From DATNFP01 sp035606335 (GTDB lineage: Bacteria; Bacteroidota; Bacteroidia; Chitinophagales; Chitinophagaceae): a stretch of DNA of 23,433 bases. Shown piece after piece: positions 7,336 to 15,264 of the stretch. Positions within the stretch are counted from its first letter, which is position 1. Each line of letters opens with the position of its first letter. The position numbers were made by a program, and so were the translations under genes. The stretch spans positions 1-23,433 of the forward strand of contig DATNFP010000036.1 in the NCBI GenBank assembly GCA_035606335.1, given 5' to 3'. The notes under the pieces are model-generated. The model was not told the DNA's origin, did no database searches, and worked only from the letters and a program-made list of their open reading frames with translations.

Positions 7336-9519
7336 ATGCTTACAGATAAAAAAATATGCCTGCTCCTGGCAGGTTGTATCCTTTATTTTCAATCATTTTC
7401 ACAACGGAAACAATTTACTATTACAGAAGCAACTAATGGTCTTGCGACTACATTAGCCCCACAAAATATAAAAAAACCGAGCTGGGACCCGGGAACCGAC
7501 AGGTTCTTCCAAGTGATAAAGGCCGGCAATAGCGAAGCATTGATAGCTACTAATTATCCGAATGATAAAACGGACACTATATTACGACTACAACAATTGA
7601 ATAATGCAGTGAAAGGCAACTTTAAGTCTATACCTACTATTAACTGGTTAGGTAGAGATGAAGCTTATGTTACCAATGAGCAAAGTTTAGAAAAGGGTGT
7701 ATTGGCCGTTGACGGGTTTCATTGGAGCCATTGGATGACACTGCCGGATAGTGCGGCTAATATAACAGTGGATAAGAGCAAGAAAATAGCTTATACTACT
7801 GCAAATAACTTATGGCTTGTAACGCCGGACAAAAGAACAATACAGGTAACAAACGAACATGACAAAAATATAATTTGCGGCCAGTCCGTACACCGTGAAG
7901 AATTTGGCATTACTAAGGGTATCTTTTTCTCACCCGAAGGAAACTACCTGGCATACTACAGAATGGATCAAACAATGGTAAACGATTATCCAATTATAGA
8001 TTGGGATACAGTACCTGCAACCCCTAATATGATCAAGTATCCAATGGCCGGCGGCACTTCTCACCAGGTAACACTTTGCGTGTATAATCCAACTACTGGA
8101 AAAACTGTAACAATGGAAACAGGTGAGCCGAAAGATCACTACCTGACATGCGTGACATGGGCTCCGGATGAGAAATCAGTTTTTATTGCCATTCTAAATA
8201 GAGATCAAAATCATCTGTGGCTAAATCAATACGACATACAAACCGGGAAAAAGATAAAAACCTTATTTGAAGAGACTGATCCAAAATATGTGCAACCATT
8301 ACATCCTCTCTCTTTTGTGCCTGGAAGTGATAATAAGTTTATCTGGTGGAGTCAGAAGGATGGATACATGCATCTTTATCTATACAATACTAATGGTAAA
8401 TTACTACGCAAACTGACAAACGGGAAATGGGTGGTGAATGAAATAATTGGCTTTAATGAAGATAGAGACCAGGTAATTATTACATCAGCTAAAGAATCTC
8501 CCCTTGAAAAACACTCCTATACTGTAAACTTGAATAATGGAAAAATGAACAGGATAGATAAAGAGCGGGGGATGCATTACCTTATTAGCAGTGAGGACGG
8601 AAAATTTGTTTTTGATATGTTTAGCTCTACAGGCGTGCCCAGAAAATGTATTGTACGCTCTACTAGTGGTAAGTATTTAAAAACATTATTAGTAGCCTCC
8701 GATCCTCTTGCCAATTATGATCGACCAACAATAAAAAATATAACAATCAAAGCAGACGATGGGACACCATTGCATGGCAAATTGATACTGCCGACCAACT
8801 TCGATAGCACCAAAAAGTATCCTGTAATTGTGTATTTATATAATGGACCGAATATACAATTGATACATAACTCCTTTCCCGAGAGTGGCAACTTATGGTT
8901 TGAATATATGGCACAGAGAGGATATGTTGTTTTCACAATGGATGGCAGAGGTAGCAGTAATAGGGGCCTGGCTTTTGAACAAATAACATTCCGCAGATTG
9001 GGAACTATAGAAATGGAAGACCAACTGAAAGGTGTTGACTACCTGAAATCGTTGCCTTATGTTGATTCTACACGGATGGGAGTACATGGCTGGAGCTTTG
9101 GTGGATTTATGACAACATCACTTATGCTGCGTCATCCGGGTGTGTTTAAATGTGCAGTAGCCGGCGGCCCTGTGATCGACTGGAAAATGTATGAAGTGAT
9201 GTATACAGAGCGCTACATGGATACCCCACAGGATAACCCTAAGGGTTATGAAGACGCCAATCTTTTAACCAAAGTAAAAAATCTAAAAGGCAAATTATTA
9301 CTGATACATGGCACCAGTGATCCGGTAGTGGTTTGGCAACAAAGCCTGCGCTTTATAAAGAAATGCGTTGACAACAATGTACAGATTGACTATTTTGTAT
9401 ATCCGGGGCATGAGCATAATGTGCTTGGCAAAGACCGCGTACACCTGATGCAGAAAATCAGCGATTACTTTGATCTATACCTAAAATCCGATAATAAACA
9501 ACAGACTAATCTCCAGTAG
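7336..9519 (+). CDS. S9 family (DPP4-like) serine peptidase
   Basis: 727 residues. The N-terminal hydrophobic segment (LTDKKICLLLAGCILYFQSF) is a Sec signal; an LAGC lipobox-like string occurs, but hydrophobic residues follow the cysteine, so cleavage after SFSQ is more likely. Residues about 40-480 form the eight-bladed propeller. They include E188-E189 in the HREEF motif, matching the double-glutamate site by which dipeptidyl peptidase IV holds the substrate N-terminus. The alpha/beta hydrolase (about 490-727) carries nucleophile S587 in GWSFGG, D662 in HGTSDPVV and H694 in GHEHNV. The likely role is removal of N-terminal dipeptides from peptides in the periplasm or outside the cell. Its 3' end overlaps the convergent cupin gene by 14 bp. 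Confidence 0.93.
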   Translation: MLTDKKICLLLAGCILYFQSFSQRKQFTITEATNGLATTLAPQNIKKPSWDPGTDRFFQVIKAGNSEALIATNYPNDKTDTILRLQQLNNAVKGNFKSIPTINWLGRDEAYVTNEQSLEKGVLAVDGFHWSHWMTLPDSAANITVDKSKKIAYTTANNLWLVTPDKRTIQVTNEHDKNIICGQSVHREEFGITKGIFFSPEGNYLAYYRMDQTMVNDYPIIDWDTVPATPNMIKYPMAGGTSHQVTLCVYNPTTGKTVTMETGEPKDHYLTCVTWAPDEKSVFIAILNRDQNHLWLNQYDIQTGKKIKTLFEETDPKYVQPLHPLSFVPGSDNKFIWWSQKDGYMHLYLYNTNGKLLRKLTNGKWVVNEIIGFNEDRDQVIITSAKESPLEKHSYTVNLNNGKMNRIDKERGMHYLISSEDGKFVFDMFSSTGVPRKCIVRSTSGKYLKTLLVASDPLANYDRPTIKNITIKADDGTPLHGKLILPTNFDSTKKYPVIVYLYNGPNIQLIHNSFPESGNLWFEYMAQRGYVVFTMDGRGSSNRGLAFEQITFRRLGTIEMEDQLKGVDYLKSLPYVDSTRMGVHGWSFGGFMTTSLMLRHPGVFKCAVAGGPVIDWKMYEVMYTERYMDTPQDNPKGYEDANLLTKVKNLKGKLLLIHGTSDPVVVWQQSLRFIKKCVDNNVQIDYFVYPGHEHNVLGKDRVHLMQKISDYFDLYLKSDNKQQTNLQ

Positions 9520-9877
9520 GTTCGATAGCGCTTGTTTCCACCATTAACATAGTAGTTCTTTTGGGTGCGCGGGGACGATGCATTACACCTTTGGTAATGG
9601 TTACCCCCTGATTGGGGTTCAATTCTATTGTGCGATCCTCGAGATCAATCAATAGCTGACCTTCGAGCACGAAGAAAAATTCATCATCGTTATCATGCTT
9701 ATGCCAATGGAATTCCCCTTCAACTATACCTATGCGAACTACGCTATCATTTACCTGGGTCAACGTCTGGTTCTGCCATTTTTCTTTTGCAGCAGCAACT
9801 ATTGATGGCACATCTATTACTTCTAAATGGCCATATCCTATTTCGAGATTTATGTTGTAATTAAACTCCTTTCCCAT
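9506..9877 (-). CDS. Small cupin-fold protein
   Basis: 123 residues from the ATG at 9875-9877; an in-frame TTG at 9886 would add three residues but is less likely. It is a single conserved beta-barrel (Cupin_2 type) with the metal-binding pattern HWHKHDNDDEFFFVLEG, a typical HxH...E motif 1, and a second-motif histidine in GVMHRPRAP. Such proteins bind Mn, Fe or Zn and may be isomerases, dioxygenases or sugar-binding proteins; the substrate cannot be assigned. It converges on the S9 peptidase with a 14-bp overlap of coding ends. The terminator of the upstream M16 gene sits only about 13 bp before its start, so its own promoter is not obvious. Confidence 0.9.
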   Translation of the reverse strand: MGKEFNYNINLEIGYGHLEVIDVPSIVAAAKEKWQNQTLTQVNDSVVRIGIVEGEFHWHKHDNDDEFFFVLEGQLLIDLEDRTIELNPNQGVTITKGVMHRPRAPKRTTMLMVETSAIEPTGD

Positions 9878-9889
9878 AATAAACAATAT

Positions 9890-9926
9890 AAAAAAAGAGC
9901 GCTTTCTTTAAAAAGAGAAAGCGCTC
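9890..9926 (-). terminator. Rho-independent terminator of the M16 peptidase gene
   Basis: Read on the minus strand, an 11-bp perfect stem GAGCGCTTTCT / AGAAAGCGCTC with an 8-nt loop is followed by a run of seven T. It begins 12 bp after the M16 stop and ends 13 bp before the cupin ATG. Confidence 0.88.
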
Positions 9927-9937
9927 CTGATCGAAAA

Positions 9938-12796
9938 TTAATTTGTGTTACGGTCCTTATCGCTATGCTGTGTCTCAGGGTAAAGAACTGAAGTAAATTC
10001 ATTTTTATTATTAAATAGCTGATTTGCCGTTTGCTGTATATCTGCAGGTGTGAGTTTATTTATCCATTCATCGTAATTCAGGATATGATTTCTATCCCTA
10101 CCCCAAACCAATACATTTTCAAGTCGCTGTGTCCAGTATTTATTGTCTTTCATGTTAACAATATGTTTTTCATGGAACTGGTTTTTTACTTTATCCAGAT
10201 CTTTTGCTTCAGGGCCATTCTTTTTAATTAACTCAATTTCATTGTTAGCTGCAGTCAATAATTTATCTACGTTTTCAGGTCCACACGGCAATTGTAATCC
10301 TATAGAATAATGTTCATAGGGCTCCTTGGTGACATTAGCATAAAATTGCCCTGCATAAATATCTCCCATCTTTTCACGTAGATCTTCTACTACTTTAATA
10401 TTTAAAATTTCAGCCAGAGCCTGTGCCTTTATAGAAAGATCTTCGGAAAATGGAGCATCACCATAGTACTCGGTAAATATCATACTTTGTTTTTCCTGGC
10501 CTTTCTTAAGATCAAACTTATGTACCCCTGCAATCGGCCGAACGCCATTGTCTTTATACATAGGAGCTTTATTAGCAGAAGGAATACTGCCGAGATATGT
10601 TTCAATAAGCGGAATAGCTACTTCAGGCTTTACATTCCCTACTATAAAGAAGTGGTAGCCATCTGCTGAACTAAATTCGTTTTTATAAATTTCATAGGAC
10701 CGGTCGAGGTTCAATTTGTCATAATCAGATGCGCGCGGAATGATAATTGATTCAAGAGGATTATTATTGTATAAAGTTCTTACCGCTGTATCGAAAAATG
10801 CCATTGTAGGGTTTGAGGTAAAGAACTGCATTTGTGTTTTTTGCTTGTCTTTATAGGCGTTAAAAAGATCAGCATCTTTACGTGGTTGTGTGATATACAA
10901 GTTGATCAATTGAAGCATGCTTTCAAAATCGTTTACATTGCTGCTTGCCGTAATCACGTCTTTTATATTATCCATCGACAAATTCACTTTGATAGGCTTA
11001 CCTGCAATTACCTTATCCAGGTCATTTGGAGTAAAATCACCAACACCCATTGCCTGTACCGCTTCGGTAGCGAAGTGGCAATTGCTTTGGTCGGCAGCAT
11101 TATAGCTATTAGTTCCACCATTTTTTACCGCATTTACCAATATTTCATCGCTTTTGAAATCTGTAGGTTTGATGGTTACCTTAATGCCATTACTTAATGT
11201 ATAAGTAGTAGCGCCTAAGCCCTCTTCATCCTGTTGAGATACAACCTTTCCCAGTGTTGGTTTTGTAGCCATTAGTGAGCTGGCTATTTGTTTTTCTTCG
11301 GCAGGCTTTACCTGCTGTTTGAAGGCATCCTGACTCATTGTAAGCAATTCCGCATCAGTTGGCATTTTTACTTCGCTTTTCGCAGGACCTGTAACAAGCG
11401 TAAATGTATTCATGTTAGCCATCCAATCTTTTACCGTTCCGTTTATTTCCGCAAGCTGGACGGTAGGAATCATTTCCTTGTAATAACCATATTCATTTAC
11501 CACGCCTGGAATAGGCTCATTATTCAAAAATCCGCGGATAAATTCTTCTATATAATCTTTGCTATCAGTAGTGGTCCGTTCATTATAAAACTTATCACCC
11601 TGTGCCATCAAATCTTTTTTTGCCAAATCGAGGTCGTTTTGAGTGAATCCATACTGCTTGCTGCGTAATAACTCTGCAGCGACGGCATTCAATGCTTTTT
11701 GCGGACCATCATTACTAAACACAGTATATACACTGAAACTTTCATAGCCATGGATCATATCATTGAAGTATGCCTGAGCAAAAGGGAAAGGAGGATTCCC
11801 GCTTTGTGCCAGATCGTTCAGATGGCGATTGATCATACTCAGTACCAACTGACGTTTAATATTAATATTGCGATAATCGCCAAGGGTAGTTTCATCCGTT
11901 TTTTTATAGAAGGGAAAAAGTATCTGTAAAGAAGAGCTCATCGCTTCTTTATCTGTTACTACCATTGCATCTGATTTAGTGCGTGGTTTTACATCTACAT
12001 AAAAACGCTCTCTTTCATTGTCAGGGTTATTAAGTCCCGCAAAATGCTGACGAATCATGTTCATCGCAGTACCCGTATCAATATCACCTACTACCATTAC
12101 AGCTTGTAAATCGGGACGATACCAATTACGATAAAAACGACGAATGGTTTCGTGTTTGAAATTCTTTATTATATCATCTTTACCAATAGGCAGGCGATCA
12201 GCATAGCGTGTTCCTTCGGTTAGCTTTGGGAAATATTTTTTCAACATTCTTTCATCGGCGCCTTTACCCAAACGGCTTTCTTCAAGAACAACCCCGCGTT
12301 CCTGGTCTATATCGGTATCCGTTAATAATGCACTATGCGCCCAATCTTCTATAATCTGGAATCCTTTTTCAAGATTGCCGGGTTTATCTGTTGGTATAGG
12401 CAAAATATAAACAGTTTCATCGAAGCTTGTATAAGCGTTTAGATCCGCACCAAATTCAACACCTATTGACTGCAGGTAACTAACAAGATCGTTCTTTACA
12501 AAGTGTGTAGTCCCATTAAAATTCATGTGCTCCATAAAATGAGCAAGCCCTTGCTGATCGTTGTCTTCGAGAATAGAGCCTGCTTTTACAACCAAGCGCA
12601 ACTCCACCTTATTTTCCGGTTTGTGATTCTGGCGAACATAATATGTTAGCCCGTTAGGCAATTTCCCTTCAATAGCAGTAGGATCGAAGGGTAATTTCTG
12701 GCTCATGTCCTGTGCAGACGCAGTCGTCACCACAAGAATTATAGGCAGAATAACAATCTGCATTCTGCTTAGACAGTAGGAAATGAAATTATTCAT
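9938..12796 (-). CDS. Secreted M16 family zinc metallopeptidase (PqqL/pitrilysin-like)
   Basis: 952 residues. A signal peptide ends around TTASAQ; a second ATG at residue 12 would give an equally good signal. The N-terminal M16 domain has the inverted zinc motif HFMEH (H86, E89, H90) and, 76 residues after H90, E166 in the ERGVVLEE motif as the probable third ligand. Three further M16-like domains follow, including the inactive-domain pattern FHFIVGNVKPEVAIPLIETYLGSIP seen as GYHFFIVGNVKPEVAIPLIE. The total length fits the four-domain form that closes around short peptides. It should act in the periplasm on unfolded peptides. It stands alone between its own promoter and terminator. The exact substrate is unknown. 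Confidence 0.93.
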   Translation of the reverse strand: MNNFISYCLSRMQIVILPIILVVTTASAQDMSQKLPFDPTAIEGKLPNGLTYYVRQNHKPENKVELRLVVKAGSILEDNDQQGLAHFMEHMNFNGTTHFVKNDLVSYLQSIGVEFGADLNAYTSFDETVYILPIPTDKPGNLEKGFQIIEDWAHSALLTDTDIDQERGVVLEESRLGKGADERMLKKYFPKLTEGTRYADRLPIGKDDIIKNFKHETIRRFYRNWYRPDLQAVMVVGDIDTGTAMNMIRQHFAGLNNPDNERERFYVDVKPRTKSDAMVVTDKEAMSSSLQILFPFYKKTDETTLGDYRNINIKRQLVLSMINRHLNDLAQSGNPPFPFAQAYFNDMIHGYESFSVYTVFSNDGPQKALNAVAAELLRSKQYGFTQNDLDLAKKDLMAQGDKFYNERTTTDSKDYIEEFIRGFLNNEPIPGVVNEYGYYKEMIPTVQLAEINGTVKDWMANMNTFTLVTGPAKSEVKMPTDAELLTMSQDAFKQQVKPAEEKQIASSLMATKPTLGKVVSQQDEEGLGATTYTLSNGIKVTIKPTDFKSDEILVNAVKNGGTNSYNAADQSNCHFATEAVQAMGVGDFTPNDLDKVIAGKPIKVNLSMDNIKDVITASSNVNDFESMLQLINLYITQPRKDADLFNAYKDKQKTQMQFFTSNPTMAFFDTAVRTLYNNNPLESIIIPRASDYDKLNLDRSYEIYKNEFSSADGYHFFIVGNVKPEVAIPLIETYLGSIPSANKAPMYKDNGVRPIAGVHKFDLKKGQEKQSMIFTEYYGDAPFSEDLSIKAQALAEILNIKVVEDLREKMGDIYAGQFYANVTKEPYEHYSIGLQLPCGPENVDKLLTAANNEIELIKKNGPEAKDLDKVKNQFHEKHIVNMKDNKYWTQRLENVLVWGRDRNHILNYDEWINKLTPADIQQTANQLFNNKNEFTSVLYPETQHSDKDRNTN

Positions 12797-12813
12797 ATAA
12801 AAGGGATTTGTAC

Positions 12814-12843
12814 CAAACTAATGCAATTTATCCTTAACGTCAA
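12814..12843 (-). promoter_or_regulatory. Likely promoter of the M16 peptidase gene
   Basis: On the minus strand a TTG (12841-12843, within TTGACG) is followed after 20 bp by TAGTTTG (12814-12820), close to the Bacteroidota TTG / TAnnTTTG pattern. The expected transcription start leaves a leader of about 10 nt before the ATG at 12796. Confidence 0.45.
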
Positions 12844-12967
12844 GTCCCTGGCCATTATTATAACAAATTTCTTGAATACTTAATTTTTCACCTATTTATT
12901 CACCCTAAACATTATATTATAGGTAGCTGAAGGTGTGATTTTTGTATCAATTCTGCAAATATGGCTT

Positions 12968-13753
12968 ATGAAAAGTACGGCTCATATAAAAGGTCACCCC
13001 ATCCATCCTATTCTTATTGTTTTTCCCATCGCTTTTTTAATTGGCACCTTTGTTTTTGATATACTGGCTGTATGCATGAACAGGATACCATTGTGGCATA
13101 CAGGAAAAGACCTTGAAATTGCAGGCATTGCGGCGGCTGTAGTCGCTGCTATACCTGGCGCCATAGATTACTTTATGACGGTACCTCCACACAGCTCGGG
13201 GAAGAAAAGGGCCAGTATTCATGCTATTCTTAATTTATCCATGGTGGGCGTTTTTATTGTTGCACTTATCATCAGAATGCAAAATGAGGGTTTTAATTAC
13301 CTAGTTATAGTGATAGAAGCTGCGGGTGTGACTTTAATCTGTATTGCCGGATGGATGGGGGGCACTTTGGTGTACCGCAATCAAATAGGAGTATATAACA
13401 GATATGCATCTGCGGGCAAATGGAATAAAATGCGTGTACCTGTTACGAGTGGGAAGGTGAAAGTAGCCACTGCGGATGAGCTAAAAACTGACCAGATGAA
13501 ACTTGTAGTATTGCAGAACAAACGCGTAGTAATAGGCAGAAGTGCCGATGGATATGTAGCATTTGATGACCACTGTACGCATAAAGGTGGATCGCTGGCG
13601 GATGGAGTGATGATATGCAATACTGTACAGTGCCCCTGGCATGGCTCGCAGTTTGATGTGAAAACTGGTGAGGTAAAGGCAGGGCCAGCAAAAGAAAACA
13701 TAGGCACATATAAGGTGATCGAGGAGGGGAATGACGTTTATCTTGTTCTTTGA
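12968..13753 (+). CDS. Membrane DUF2231 - Rieske [2Fe-2S] fusion protein
   Basis: 261 residues from the ATG at 12968; an in-frame GTG at 12935 is less likely, since a T-rich -7-like element lies between the two. The N-terminal half is a DUF2231-type membrane domain with HPIHPILIVFPIA at residues 10-22 and four membrane helices (about 15-36, 48-66, 87-103, 111-130). The C-terminal half (about 165-261) is a Rieske domain: C203-T-H205 and C222-P-W-H225 bind the [2Fe-2S] cluster with the normal 16-residue spacing. It probably takes part in membrane electron transfer, the cluster facing the cytoplasm or periplasm depending on topology. The partner is not encoded nearby. The stop is followed by a 457-bp gene-free stretch. 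Confidence 0.9.
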   Translation: MKSTAHIKGHPIHPILIVFPIAFLIGTFVFDILAVCMNRIPLWHTGKDLEIAGIAAAVVAAIPGAIDYFMTVPPHSSGKKRASIHAILNLSMVGVFIVALIIRMQNEGFNYLVIVIEAAGVTLICIAGWMGGTLVYRNQIGVYNRYASAGKWNKMRVPVTSGKVKVATADELKTDQMKLVVLQNKRVVIGRSADGYVAFDDHCTHKGGSLADGVMICNTVQCPWHGSQFDVKTGEVKAGPAKENIGTYKVIEEGNDVYLVL

Positions 13754-13989
13754 ATTACTGGTTTGTTGCGATTTTGTAGGTGTTTTGGGTGGTGTATTTG
13801 CTGAATGCTTTACCTGGATATAGTTATATACTTTTATTTAATTTCCGGATTTACTGATTGATTGCGGATTTGTTTCCGGTTTATTGCTGGTTTTTACTGC
13901 TTTTTTGCAGGTTATCTACCGACAATTCTTGTCAATTTATTCAATCTGTGAAAGAACTTCGTTTATGTAATTGTCGCCTTGATTAAGGA

Positions 13990-14050
13990 GATGCTTCACT
14001 CCGCAGCTATCACACATTGCTATGGCTCCGTTCAGCATGACAACGAGGGG
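13990..14050 (-). repeat. 61-bp intergenic repeat, copy 1
   Basis: It aligns without gaps to 14058-14118 with 47 of 61 positions identical by hand count. On the minus strand it starts CCCCTCGTTGTCATGCTGAA and ends AAGCATC. The GTCATGCTGAGCGGAG-like core resembles short dispersed repeats I recall from Bacteroidota intergenic DNA; I cannot search for other copies. Confidence 0.7.
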
Positions 14051-14057
14051 CGGAAAG

Positions 14058-14118
14058 GATGCCTCACTACGCGGCCATTGCTCAAGGCTATAGCTCCGCT
14101 CAGCATGAAGAGGAGGGG
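14058..14118 (-). repeat. 61-bp intergenic repeat, copy 2
   Basis: Second unit in the same orientation, separated from copy 1 by 7 bp. On the minus strand it reads CCCCTCCTCTTCATGCTGAG at its start and GAGGCATC at its end. Both ends contain ATGC/GCAT, so the unit has short complementary ends. Confidence 0.7.
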
Positions 14119-14210
14119 TAGCTTTGCTGGCCAATAATTGCAAGTTACGGATGAGGGGAAGGGGTTTCCAAAAATAGTTAGCGACAATAAACCCCGGGAT
14201 ATTCAGATGA

Positions 14211-14429
14211 TTACTCACGCTTGCCCGTGAAGTAAGCATATATAGCCATGGCGTGACCATGCCCTAATTTAAAATCTTCTTTTAGCCAAGCGACGATCGC
14301 ACCTGCTTTTACATTGGGCACCAGCTTGCCCTTTTGCAAAAATCCTTTTTGCTCTGCAAGTTTTTCAAAGTCTTTAGGTGTCTTGCCTGTTTTAGCCTGG
14401 ATATTATCGAGATATGCCTGGAATGACAT
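14211..14429 (-). CDS. DUF4287 domain small protein
   Basis: 72 residues: MSFQAYLDNIQAKTGKTPKD, then LAEQKGF, KAGAIVAWLKEDFKLGHGHA and IYAYFTGK, which match the DUF4287 family along nearly its whole length. The family is small, soluble and uncharacterised, often encoded beside DUF1801 or VOC genes. It is the last gene of a leftward series VOC - YciI-like - DUF4287, 36 bp after the YciI-like stop. No catalytic residues are known. Confidence 0.88.
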   Translation of the reverse strand: MSFQAYLDNIQAKTGKTPKDFEKLAEQKGFLQKGKLVPNVKAGAIVAWLKEDFKLGHGHAMAIYAYFTGKRE

Positions 14430-14465
14430 TGATTAGCTTTTTATAATTATACTGAAATAATTTGT

Positions 14466-14801
14466 TTATGGCAATTTATCTCCAGGGAAACTGCGTGTAG
14501 TATGAATTTCGTAGGTAAAGATATTTTGCGTTACTCCGGGATCTCCGTCCATTATTTCTTTTGTGCGCTCAACCGTTTCATTAAAAATTCCTATTCCTGT
14601 TACATCAGATCCATCATTTACAGGGCAAACTACAACAAGAGAGCCTTTTTCTCTAAGTGCAAAGTTCCTACGACCATGTTCCCATATAGTTTTTCTTGCA
14701 TCCTCTTTTTCATATTCTGGTCCCTTCCTGAGTATTATGACAGTATATGGTTTAGTTGTCGCCATCATCTGGCGCATAAAATCATCAGTAATTTCTTTCA
14801 T
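14466..14801 (-). CDS. YciI-like (YCII-related) protein
   Basis: 111 residues. The pattern YTVIILRKGPEYE, HGRRNFALREKGSLVVVCPV, GIGIFNETVERTKEIMDGDP and the end EIHTTRSFPGDKLP match YCII-related proteins of the dimeric ferredoxin-like fold. Family members have been linked to chlorinated-aromatic breakdown or act as accessory subunits, but most are uncharacterised. It starts 5 bp after the stop of the upstream VOC gene, so the two are almost certainly co-transcribed. Confidence 0.82.
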   Translation of the reverse strand: MKEITDDFMRQMMATTKPYTVIILRKGPEYEKEDARKTIWEHGRRNFALREKGSLVVVCPVNDGSDVTGIGIFNETVERTKEIMDGDPGVTQNIFTYEIHTTRSFPGDKLP

Positions 14802-14806
14802 GATTT

Positions 14807-15214
14807 TTATTTCTGATTGTCTAATCGTGCTGAAGATAAAATAGGTTCGAACAATTCTATCGGATTTCCCGAAGGATCTTCAATAATAACCTGTTTTCCG
14901 CCTACACCTGTTATAACATTATTGCGGAAGTGCACCCCGGCCGCTTTGAGCTTTTCTGCCATTTCTTCAATGTCTTTTACCTCTATTGCAAACCGATTCC
15001 ATCCGCCGGGAGTTTGTTGAGTTCCATCTGTCATGGACTGTCCTCCGCCAGCGGATGGATTTGAGGCGCTCAGCACAAGGCGCAAATCATTACGAGAAAG
15101 CATCGCAAAGGGCGGCGCAGGATGCATATCTAATTTAAATCCTAAATGTGTGGTATAAAATGCTATTGCCTCATCCACATCGTTTACTATATAACGAACC
15201 TGAACAGTAGCCAT
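14807..15214 (-). CDS. VOC family (glyoxalase-like) protein 1
   Basis: 135 residues with two beta-alpha-beta-beta-beta modules: VRYIVNDVDEAIAFYTTHLG at the start and FAIEVKDIEEMAEKLKAAGV in the second half, ending IIEDPSGNPIELFEP with the usual C-terminal metal-binding glutamate position. The family includes glyoxalase I, fosfomycin and bleomycin resistance proteins and extradiol dioxygenases; the substrate cannot be assigned. It is coupled to the YciI-like gene (5-bp gap) and lies 50 bp downstream of the MutS-like gene on the same strand. Confidence 0.88.
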   Translation of the reverse strand: MATVQVRYIVNDVDEAIAFYTTHLGFKLDMHPAPPFAMLSRNDLRLVLSASNPSAGGGQSMTDGTQQTPGGWNRFAIEVKDIEEMAEKLKAAGVHFRNNVITGVGGKQVIIEDPSGNPIELFEPILSSARLDNQK

Positions 15215-15264
15215 AAACTTTGCTTTTTACAAATTTATCAATTAGCTATCAAGAAGTTGACTCA

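Larger units (their letters stand above)
13754..14210. other. Gene-poor intergenic region
   Basis: 457 bp between convergent genes. The left part (about 13756-13912) is strongly T- and G-rich on the plus strand with no coding frame. The right part holds two tandem 61-bp repeats (listed separately) and a possible 7-bp stem GGGGTTT / AAACCCC at 14161-14195 without a T-tract. A 107-codon open frame on the minus strand runs over the repeats and is not considered a gene. Confidence 0.6.

Noticed and set aside
7366..7380. Lipobox-like LAGC in the S9 peptidase signal
   Set aside because: The residues after the cysteine are still hydrophobic (ILYFQSF), so the cysteine lies within the membrane-spanning core; ordinary signal peptidase cleavage after SFSQ fits better.
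7265..7456. 63-codon frame before and into the S9 peptidase
   Set aside because: It overlaps the peptidase signal peptide in another frame and covers the likely promoter.
13937..14260. A 107-codon open frame on the minus strand
   Set aside because: It runs across both 61-bp repeats and into the DUF4287 coding end in another frame, has no family resemblance and an odd composition.
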